From Sporosarcina ureae (GTDB lineage Bacteria; Bacillota; Bacilli; Bacillales_A; Planococcaceae), in the NCBI RefSeq assembly GCF_002082015.1, contig NZ_CP015109.1:3348429-3412428 (forward strand): a stretch of DNA of 64,000 nucleotides. The letters are read 5' to 3'. Below the pieces are notes generated by a model. It searched no databases. It had not been told where the DNA came from and was given only the letters and a program-made list of their open reading frames with translations. Positions 56,310-64,000 of the stretch are shown in pieces (the first letter of the stretch is position 1; every line of letters starts with the position of its first letter). The position numbers were made by a program, and so were the translations under genes.

Positions 56310-56660
56310 ATGAAAAAATTCTTGAAATCATTCATTTATGCGTGGGAAGGCATTAAAGACGGCTTTAGACACGGTCGGAATATGAAATCCCACGGCTTAT
56401 CAGCGATGATCGTGTTGATAGCAGGCTGGTTCACCGGTCTTTCGCAAATAGAATGGATGATTATTTGTATCGTCATTGCAGGTGTAATGGCGCTCGAATT
56501 AATGAATACAGCAGTGGAATACGTTGTAGATCTCGTCACAACAGAATTTCATCCGCTAGCTAAAAAAGCAAAAGATATTGCAGCCGGATCCGTTTTCGTG
56601 TTTGCTATAGCGAGTGCGATCATTGGCTGCATAATTTTCTTTCCAAAGTGGTTTGGATAA
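56310..56660 (+). CDS. dgkA: Undecaprenol kinase / diacylglycerol kinase family protein
   Basis: A 116-residue integral membrane kinase with three helices and the motif ALELMNTAVEYVVDLVT. In B. subtilis the same gene product phosphorylates undecaprenol rather than diacylglycerol. It is within the ybeY-dgkA-cdd-era cluster. Confidence 0.93.
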   Translation: MKKFLKSFIYAWEGIKDGFRHGRNMKSHGLSAMIVLIAGWFTGLSQIEWMIICIVIAGVMALELMNTAVEYVVDLVTTEFHPLAKKAKDIAAGSVFVFAIASAIIGCIIFFPKWFG

Positions 56661-56673
56661 TACAATCGAATGA

Positions 56674-57991
<1,318 letters not shown>

Positions 57992-58021
57992 GCTGTCTGT
58001 CCTGCTAAAGGAGAGAGCACG

Positions 58022-58816
58022 TTGCTGAATAAGTTGGAAGGTTTCATTATCAAAAGTATCCCTTACGGCGAATCCAATAAAATCGTGACGATCTATACGA
58101 AGGAAGCAGGGAAGATCACGACGATGGCGAGAGGTGCGAAAAAGCCTGCTAGTCGCTTAGCCGCCATTACACAAACGTTTACGCACGGTTATTTTCTTGT
58201 TCGTGCAAGCAGAGGCATGGGATCGCTTGAACAAGGCGAGTTGATTAGCAGTGTCCGTCACATTCGCTCTGATTTAGAGATAACGGCATATGCTGGATTG
58301 ATTGTAGAGTTGCTTGATCGTCTAACCGAATCCGAGCAGCCTAATGCAAGCATATTCCGTTTGCTAGCAGAGTCATTTAATGCTATGGAAGAAGGCTATG
58401 ATGCAGAAGCCATTTCACTGTTCGTTCAGTGGAAGATGCTACCGGTTGCAGGCATACATCCTATACTGCATGAGTGTGCGAGTTGCGGCGCGACAGAAGG
58501 TGAATTCGCTTTTTCCTTCCAACAGATAGGTTTTCTTTGCCATCGTTGCTTTCACGTGGACCCATATATCATTCGTCTGTCACCTACACAAATCAAATTG
58601 ATCCGGATGTTTTACACTGTTCCGCTCGATCAGATTGGTAAGCTGACGTTGAAGAAACCAACGAAGACATTTATGGCGAAACTTGTTTCAACGATTTACC
58701 AGGAGCAAACAGGGATATTTCTTAAATCCAGAAAATTCATTGAACAACTGGAACGCACACCTGAATTGCAAAAACCAAAAGGACGAACTAAAGAAAGCCC
58801 AGAAGAGGAAGGCTGA
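58022..58816 (+). CDS. recO: DNA repair protein RecO
   Basis: Loads RecA with RecF/RecR by annealing single strands. The 264-residue protein has an N-terminal OB fold (LEGFIIKSIPYGESNKIVTIYTKE) and a zinc-binding pair CASCG ... CHRC. TTG start after AAAGGAGAG. The 3' end, KESPEEEG, doubles as one arm of the terminator shared with glyS. Confidence 0.94.
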   Translation: MLNKLEGFIIKSIPYGESNKIVTIYTKEAGKITTMARGAKKPASRLAAITQTFTHGYFLVRASRGMGSLEQGELISSVRHIRSDLEITAYAGLIVELLDRLTESEQPNASIFRLLAESFNAMEEGYDAEAISLFVQWKMLPVAGIHPILHECASCGATEGEFAFSFQQIGFLCHRCFHVDPYIIRLSPTQIKLIRMFYTVPLDQIGKLTLKKPTKTFMAKLVSTIYQEQTGIFLKSRKFIEQLERTPELQKPKGRTKESPEEEG

Positions 58817-58838
58817 TGCCAACTTCTCCTGGGCTTTT
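58794..58838. terminator. Terminator between recO and glyS, overlapping the recO 3' end
   Basis: AAAGCCCAG (58794-58802, inside recO) pairs with CTGGGCTTT (58829-58837), followed by T on the forward strand. It can also serve glyS on the reverse strand because of the A-run at the other end. Confidence 0.78.
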
Positions 58839-58844
58839 CTATAA

Positions 58845-60224
58845 TTAAAATTGTAGGTGCTTTTGGATATATGCTGTAACGTCTGCAATTGGCATACGTT
58901 CTTGCTCCATAGAATCACGGTGACGAACAGTGACTTGTTGGTCTTCCAGTGAATCGAAGTCAAATGTAATACAGAATGGTGTTCCGATTTCATCTTGACG
59001 ACGGTAACGACGTCCGATAGATTGGGAATCATCATATTGTACTGGGAAATGCTTGGAAAGCTCCGCATAGACTTTCTGTGCATCATCTGAAAGTTTTTTA
59101 GACAATGGCAGTACAGCTGCTTTGATCGGTGCTAATGCCGGGTGGAAACGAAGAACTGTACGTGTATCGCCATCTTCAAGTTCCTCCGTATCGAATGCAT
59201 CACATAAGAATGCCAACGTGACGCGGTCCGCACCAACTGAAGGTTCAATACAATATGGTACGTATTTTTCATTCGTGATTGGATCTTGATAATGGAAGTC
59301 TTCGCCGGAATATTCCATATGACGCTTCAAGTCGAAGTCCGTACGGTTCGCAATTCCCCATAGCTCACCCCAACCAAATGGGAATTTGTATTCAATATCT
59401 ACAGTTCCTTTAGAATAGTGGGATAGCTCATCTTCATTGTGTTCGCGAAGACGGATGTGATCTTTGTTCAACCCAAGGTTCAATAACAAGTTTTCTGACT
59501 GGTCAATCCAGTACTTATACCACTGCTCATCTTCACCTGGCTTACAGAAAAATTCAAGTTCCATTTGTTCGAATTCACGAGTACGGAATGTGAAGTTACC
59601 CGGTGTGATTTCGTTACGGAAACTTTTTCCGACTTGTGCAATACCAAAAGGTACTTTCTTTCTCATGGAGCGTTGAACATTCTTGAAGTTCACGAAAATC
59701 CCTTGTGCCGTTTCTGGACGAAGGAAAATTTCGTTAGCAGATGAATCAGTTACTCCTTGGCTCGTTTTAAACATTAAGTTGAACTGGCGGATTTCTGTAT
59801 AATCTAACGCGCCACATGTAGGACATTTGATTTCATGTTCTTGAATCAAATCGAACATTTTATCAAACGGCAGGCCATCCACAACCATTTCAATTCCCTT
59901 TGCATCCAATGCTTCTTCAATTAATTTATCTGCACGGTGGCGGGTATTACATTTTTTACAGTCAATCATTGGATCATTAAAGTTTCCAATATGACCGGAT
60001 GCTTCCCATACTTTCGGGTTCATCAGGATAGCAGAATCAAGACCTACGTTATAAGGGGATTCCTGGATGAATTTCTGCCACCAAGCACGCTTGATATTGT
60101 TTTTAAGTTCGACACCTAGTGGACCATAATCCCAAGTGTTCGCCAAACCACCATAAATATCAGATCCTGGGAATACGAATCCCCGTTGTTTTGAAAGATT
60201 GACTACTTGTTCCATAGATAACAT
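58845..60224 (-). CDS. glyS: Glycyl-tRNA synthetase, single-chain type
   Basis: A class II synthetase of 459 residues with [25 protein letters not shown] at the N-terminus (glycine pocket), a motif 2 [21 protein letters not shown] and a C-terminal anticodon-binding domain ([23 protein letters not shown]). This is the homodimeric (alpha2) GlyRS found in staphylococci and eukaryotes, not the glyQ/glyS heterotetramer of B. subtilis at the same locus. The ATG at 60224 follows GGAGG. Controlled by the T-box upstream. Confidence 0.95.
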   Translation of the reverse strand: MLSMEQVVNLSKQRGFVFPGSDIYGGLANTWDYGPLGVELKNNIKRAWWQKFIQESPYNVGLDSAILMNPKVWEASGHIGNFNDPMIDCKKCNTRHRADKLIEEALDAKGIEMVVDGLPFDKMFDLIQEHEIKCPTCGALDYTEIRQFNLMFKTSQGVTDSSANEIFLRPETAQGIFVNFKNVQRSMRKKVPFGIAQVGKSFRNEITPGNFTFRTREFEQMELEFFCKPGEDEQWYKYWIDQSENLLLNLGLNKDHIRLREHNEDELSHYSKGTVDIEYKFPFGWGELWGIANRTDFDLKRHMEYSGEDFHYQDPITNEKYVPYCIEPSVGADRVTLAFLCDAFDTEELEDGDTRTVLRFHPALAPIKAAVLPLSKKLSDDAQKVYAELSKHFPVQYDDSQSIGRRYRRQDEIGTPFCITFDFDSLEDQQVTVRHRDSMEQERMPIADVTAYIQKHLQF

Positions 60225-60241
60225 TCTAAACGCCTCCAATT

Positions 60242-60450
60242 AAAATAAGCACACGTCTCCGGACATAGAATCATGTCCGGGGACGAGTGCATGATAACCC
60301 GCGGTTCCACCCCGATTGGTTTTTCAACCCACTTTCACAATGAACATTTCAACTCCCGGCTGCCGTTTTCGTGTAGGTACAGGCTTTCACTATCCCTGTT
60401 CGCTCAAAATATACACTACTTATTGACCGTTCTTCGTTTACTTCATTCAA
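60242..60450 (-). promoter_or_regulatory. T-box riboswitch, glycine type, upstream of glyS
   Basis: Reverse strand: the T-box GGTGGAACCGCGG (complement of 60299-60311), a terminator hairpin (complement of 60254-60285; CCGGACAT/ATGTCCGG core) and a T-run (60248-60242). GGC (complement of 60362-60364), followed by A, sits where the specifier is expected; GGC is a glycine codon. Uncharged tRNA-Gly should induce glyS. Confidence 0.9.
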
Positions 60451-60454
60451 AATT

Positions 60455-60483
60455 AGTGTAGCATGCTTCTCCTTTCTTCGCAA
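60455..60483 (-). promoter_or_regulatory. Promoter of the glyS leader
   Basis: Reverse strand: TTGCGA (60483-60478) and TACACT (60460-60455) with 17-nt spacing. The -35 site is the mirror position of the region 17 nt upstream of a TATAAT (60501-60506) for ccpN, so the divergent promoters touch. Confidence 0.55.
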
Positions 60484-60540
60484 TAGCGAGCGTGTTGATA
60501 TATAATTAGACAGTAAATACAACTTTGAAGTCTGAAGGCG

Positions 60541-61179
60541 GTGACATGTTTGGAATTAAATACACGTCAGAATGAAATCCTCGACATCGTCAAAGGAAAC
60601 GGTCCGATTACAGGAGAGCAAATTGCTGAGCGTTTGCATTTGGCGCGCGCTACGATCCGGCCGGATTTAGCAATCTTGACGATGGCTGGATTTTTGGATG
60701 CACGACCGCGTGTAGGTTATTTCTATTCTGGCAAGAAACCTATCAAATCCGTTGCGGATGGCATGGTAGATATGATTGTAGCTAATTATCAATCAAGGCC
60801 AGTCGTTATCACTGAAAATCTATCTGTATATGATGCGATTTGCCAGTTGTTTTTAGAGGACGTAGGTACACTATTCGTAGTGGACCAGCAGTCGTTATTG
60901 ACTGGCGTTGTGTCACGTAAGGATTTACTAAGAACAAGCATTGGAAGAACAGAATTAGAAAAGATCCCCGTGCATGTCATTATGACAAGGATGCCGAATG
61001 TCACATATTGCAAAAAAGAAGATACACTCATTTCCGTCGCTAAAAAAATGATGGACAGTCAAATTGATTCATTACCTATAATTCAAGAGCGTGAAAATGG
61101 GTTGGAAGTTATGGGACGAGTGACAAAAACAAATATTACTGCCGCTTTTCTTTCATTAGTGGAAGATCAAGATGTATGA
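60541..61179 (+). CDS. ccpN: Transcriptional regulator CcpN (control catabolite protein of gluconeogenesis)
   Basis: A 212-residue repressor with an N-terminal winged helix (ITGEQIAERLHLARATIRPDLAILTMAGFL) and two CBS domains. In B. subtilis CcpN represses gapB, pckA and sr1 on glucose. GTG 60541 gives the expected length and N-terminus; a TTG at 60550 has better ribosome-binding-site spacing (AAGGCGGTGA), so the start is not settled. It is followed by ppsR, its usual operon partner. Confidence 0.93.
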   Translation: MTCLELNTRQNEILDIVKGNGPITGEQIAERLHLARATIRPDLAILTMAGFLDARPRVGYFYSGKKPIKSVADGMVDMIVANYQSRPVVITENLSVYDAICQLFLEDVGTLFVVDQQSLLTGVVSRKDLLRTSIGRTELEKIPVHVIMTRMPNVTYCKKEDTLISVAKKMMDSQIDSLPIIQERENGLEVMGRVTKTNITAAFLSLVEDQDV

Positions 61180-61190
61180 GGAGTGACTGC

Positions 61191-62009
61191 ATGACAAAAT
61201 TCACATTATTCATTGTCTCGGATTCTGTCGGGGAAACTGCAGGTCTTGTGACGAAAGCAGCCGCAAGTCAGTTTCGTCATGATGTAGAAACCGTTTCCAT
61301 AAAAAGATTTTCGTATATAGAAGAGAATTCGCAGTTGGAAGAAATTGTGTTCTTGGCAAAACAACAACAAGCATTGATTGTGTTTACATTGGTTAAAAGC
61401 CAAATGAGAGAGCAATTACATCTACTTTGCGAAGAATTGAAAGTGCCTGCCATAGACTTACTTGGTCCATTGATTGAAAAGATGGGAGACCAGTTGAAAC
61501 AAGTACCGTTTGAAGAGCCTGGTCTTGTCAGAAAGTTGGACGATGATTATTTCAAGAAAATCGAAGCGATTGAGTTTGCGGTTCGCTATGATGATGGAAG
61601 AGACACACGTGGAATTTTAGAAGCGGACATTGTGTTAATCGGTGTTTCGCGAACTTCCAAAACGCCGTTATCCCAATTCCTTGCGAATAAAGGTTTTAAA
61701 GTGGCCAATGTGCCGCTTGTGCCTGAAGTAGACCCGCCATCGGAACTGTTTTCCATTGATCCTGCCAAGTGCTTCGGCCTATGTATTTCCGCAGAGCAAT
61801 TGAATTCGATCCGAAAGTCTAGATTGGAGACATTAGGCTTGAAAGATGATGCAAACTATGCGAAAATAGCACGTATTCAACAAGAAATCGACTATTTCAA
61901 TGAAATTACTACACGTGTCGGTTGTAACGTGATCGATGTGACGAATCGCGCGGTAGAAGAGACAGCCAATACGATTCTAAAAGCATTTTCAGCAAGGAAG
62001 GCCAACTGA
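61191..62009 (+). CDS. ppsR: Pyruvate, phosphate dikinase regulatory protein family (DUF299, YqfL)
   Basis: A bifunctional kinase/phosphorylase family member of 272 residues with FIVSDSVGETAGL at the N-terminus and a P-loop-like IGVSRTSKTPLS. In B. subtilis YqfL affects CcpN activity. The ATG at 61191 follows GAGGAGTGA. A terminator overlaps its stop codon. Confidence 0.93.
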   Translation: MTKFTLFIVSDSVGETAGLVTKAAASQFRHDVETVSIKRFSYIEENSQLEEIVFLAKQQQALIVFTLVKSQMREQLHLLCEELKVPAIDLLGPLIEKMGDQLKQVPFEEPGLVRKLDDDYFKKIEAIEFAVRYDDGRDTRGILEADIVLIGVSRTSKTPLSQFLANKGFKVANVPLVPEVDPPSELFSIDPAKCFGLCISAEQLNSIRKSRLETLGLKDDANYAKIARIQQEIDYFNEITTRVGCNVIDVTNRAVEETANTILKAFSARKAN

Positions 62010-62034
62010 ACGAACTAGTTGGGTCTTCTTTTTT
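61998..62034 (+). terminator. Terminator overlapping the ppsR stop
   Basis: CCAACT (62002-62007) and AGTTGG (62017-62022) form the core stem, with a T-rich tract from 62024. The ppsR TGA is in the loop side. Confidence 0.7.
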
Positions 62035-62056
62035 CTGTGTGTCTCCACTCAGCTAA

Positions 62057-62076
62057 TATGTCATAAATGTGACATA
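62057..62076. promoter_or_regulatory. Palindrome upstream of dnaG
   Basis: TATGTCA (62057-62063) and TGACATA (62070-62076) with a six-nt spacer, in the 167-nt gap before dnaG. The site lacks a T-run. It shares the TGTGACATA half with the greA leader hairpin. Possible operator; the binding protein is unknown. Confidence 0.5.
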
Positions 62077-62176
62077 AATACAGATACTGAAAATATTTAT
62101 AGCGAAAATTGTCGATAAAGAAGGGTTTTTAGAAAACGTCTAGAATTTATGTATATAGAGTGGAAATGGTGATAGA

Positions 62177-63985
62177 ATGACAAGAATATCTGACGAAACA
62201 ATTGAGGAAATCCGTTCAGGAACGGACATTGTCGATTTAATCAGTGAATATGTCCAATTAGCGAAAAGAGGTAAAAACTGGTTTGGACTTTGTCCATTCC
62301 ATGAAGAAGGTAGTCCGTCTTTCTCTGTTTCCGAAGACAAGCAACTATTCCATTGTTTTGGTTGTGGAGCAAGCGGTAATGCCATCACATTCATGATGGA
62401 TATGGAAAACCGTTCATTCATCGATTCAATCGTCAAACTAGGTAGCCGAATGGGATTGGAGTTGGAAAGTTCCCAAACAGATAACCAAGCGTCAACATCC
62501 TCATCAAATCATAAGATGCTGAAGGCCTATACACTAGCTGCTAACTTTTACAGCCATCTGCTCTTAAACACCATAGAAGGCGAAAAAGCATTAGAATATC
62601 TAGAAAAAAGAGGATTTACGCGTGACGAGATCGAACAGTATGAAATAGGATGGTCTCCTGTTCAGTCAGATGCCTTATCGGCACTGCTAAAGAGACAAGG
62701 TTTTGATATGAAGGAAATGGAAACGGCAGGGCTTTGTTTCCATAAGGAAGATGGCTCAGGTTATTTTGACCGTTTCAGAGGAAGGATCATGTTTCCGATT
62801 CAGGATGATAATGGTGCAACCATCGCATTCTCCGGCAGAAGGTTGGAGGATTCTTCTTCTGACGCTAAATATATCAATAGTCCGGAAACTCCCGTCTTTG
62901 AAAAGAGTAAGGTTTTGTTTAATTTTCACCGTGCACGTCTTAATGTTCGAAAAACGGGTAAAGTAGTACTATTCGAAGGTTTCATGGACACGATTGCAGC
63001 AGATCGTGGCGGAATAGGAAATACGGTGGCTGTTATGGGTACTGCATTATCCGCGCATCATATCGTGAAATTAAAGCGAATGGCAAAAAAAATAGTTATT
63101 TGCTGTGATGGTGATTCGGCTGGCTGGGGGGCAGCCAAACGATTTGCTGACCAACTAATGGATAGCGGAATGGATGTACTCGTTGCCACTTTACCGGATA
63201 AAATGGACCCTGACGACTATATCAGTCAACATGGTTCAGATGTATTTTCAGAAAAGGTGCTTGATCAAGCGCTATCTTATATTTCTTTTGTAGCGGCCTA
63301 CTATAAAAGAGATAAGAACTTATCCATTGATCATGACATCAAACAATACGTACACGAAGTATTTGACGAACTGGCTCACCGTTGTTCTCCTATCGAGAAA
63401 GACTTATTGATCCAGCAACTCCACAATGAAACACAGGCTTCAAAAGAATCACTTGGTCAAGAATTTACCAAGTCGATTGCAAAAAAGGCGAAACAATCGC
63501 GAGATACAAGTCCTGAAGAAAGCAGAACTGTGCATGTAACTAGAGCTCCGGCGAATCGTGCAGAAACAGATCGTGCGGAACAATTACTTCTTGCGCATCT
63601 GCTGATGGATGCAGATCTATTCGAAGAAAAACGACTGGAACTTCAAGACTTATTTGTAAGAGATGACGTTATCAAAATATTTTTTAAGTTAGCAGCGTTT
63701 TATGAGCAATATGATTTGCCAAACTATCAGCGGTTTGCAGAAACGTTGGAAGACCGGCAACTGAAAAAAGTAGTCATGGAAGCCATCTTAACTGAACGTT
63801 CACAGGAGCATACCACACAAGAAGTAAATGACTGTATCCGTCATTTAAAAAGAAATCAAATTAAACGTCTAATTGATCAAAAACGATACGAATCAAAAGA
63901 AGCAGAAAAAAGGAACGACCTACTGAAAGCAATGGAGTTGGCCTCGGAGGTAATCCAGCTTGTGAGATCGTTAAAGGTTCTGTAA
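62177..63985 (+). CDS. dnaG: DNA primase
   Basis: Synthesises RNA primers at the replication fork. The 602-residue protein has the CHC2 zinc finger (C39, H42, C60, C63 in CPFH ... CFGC), the TOPRIM domain (EGFMDTIAADRGG, CCDGDSAG), and a C-terminal helicase-interaction domain. ATG start after GAAATGGTGA. The usual next gene is rpoD, forming the macromolecular synthesis operon. Confidence 0.96.
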   Translation: MTRISDETIEEIRSGTDIVDLISEYVQLAKRGKNWFGLCPFHEEGSPSFSVSEDKQLFHCFGCGASGNAITFMMDMENRSFIDSIVKLGSRMGLELESSQTDNQASTSSSNHKMLKAYTLAANFYSHLLLNTIEGEKALEYLEKRGFTRDEIEQYEIGWSPVQSDALSALLKRQGFDMKEMETAGLCFHKEDGSGYFDRFRGRIMFPIQDDNGATIAFSGRRLEDSSSDAKYINSPETPVFEKSKVLFNFHRARLNVRKTGKVVLFEGFMDTIAADRGGIGNTVAVMGTALSAHHIVKLKRMAKKIVICCDGDSAGWGAAKRFADQLMDSGMDVLVATLPDKMDPDDYISQHGSDVFSEKVLDQALSYISFVAAYYKRDKNLSIDHDIKQYVHEVFDELAHRCSPIEKDLLIQQLHNETQASKESLGQEFTKSIAKKAKQSRDTSPEESRTVHVTRAPANRAETDRAEQLLLAHLLMDADLFEEKRLELQDLFVRDDVIKIFFKLAAFYEQYDLPNYQRFAETLEDRQLKKVVMEAILTERSQEHTTQEVNDCIRHLKRNQIKRLIDQKRYESKEAEKRNDLLKAMELASEVIQLVRSLKVL

Positions 63986-63990
63986 GGAGG
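63984..63990 (+). promoter_or_regulatory. Ribosome-binding site of the gene after dnaG (probably rpoD)
   Basis: AAGGAGG overlaps the dnaG stop codon and precedes the window end by ten nt. By gene order it should belong to rpoD; the coding sequence is outside the window. Confidence 0.6.
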
Positions 63991-64000
63991 TATAGTCACT

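Noticed and set aside
60273..60461. Forward ORF in the glyS leader
   Set aside because: Complement of the T-box riboswitch; no ribosome-binding site.

Overview
This window reads as a chromosome segment from a low-GC, endospore-forming Gram-positive bacterium of the Bacillales. The gene order follows the Bacillus subtilis yrv-yrr-yqe-yqf block closely. Several differences point to the Planococcaceae (Sporosarcina-like), although genus is inference: an uninterrupted sigK, a single-chain glycyl-tRNA synthetase instead of glyQS, a lone deoC, and loss of some small genes. Nearly every gene is a conserved housekeeping or sporulation gene. I see no prophage, insertion sequence, CRISPR array, tRNA or rRNA.

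Layout. 1-5.9 kb: end of nadC, nadA (NAD synthesis), a proline-type T-box with proBA, ilvE, and an orphan lipoprotein. 6-13.2 kb: rarA (reverse strand), then cymR-iscS-mnmA-TPR-recD2, linking cysteine control, sulfur transfer to tRNA and DNA repair. 13.2-22.4 kb: alanine T-box and alaS, ireB-ruvX-yrzB, mltG-trmR-udk, greA, a YrrS-like protein, mtnN and an unlisted 26-residue membrane peptide. 22.4-31.9 kb: intact sigK (reverse), then the yqeG-yqeH-aroE-yhbY-nadD-yqeK-rsfS-yqeM chain and the competence operon comEA-EB-EC. 31.9-37.8 kb: yqzM, a new 54-residue ORF with a forespore-type promoter, holA, rpsT, gpr, spoIIP, lepA. 37.9-46.9 kb: hemW and the CIRCE-controlled heat-shock operon hrcA-grpE-dnaK-dnaJ-prmA-rsmE-mtaB. 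47-53.6 kb: deoC, rpsU, a SigW-type promoter in front of nfeD-floA, then yqfC-yqfD-phoH. 53.7-64 kb: pgpH-ybeY-dgkA-cdd-era-recO, glycine T-box and glyS (reverse), ccpN-ppsR, dnaG, and the ribosome-binding site of the next gene (probably rpoD).

Regulation is the most informative layer. Three T-box leaders have specifier triplets matching their genes (Pro CCU, Ala GCU, Gly GGC). There is a perfect CIRCE operator, a perfect SigW promoter, and forespore-type promoters in front of gpr and the small 54-residue gene. The yqfC ribosome-binding site lies inside the 3' arm of the preceding terminator. The window holds no obviously new multi-gene system. The candidates for novelty are small ORFs missed by length cut-offs, unexplained palindromes between genes, and missing canonical start codons at comEA and possibly comEC.
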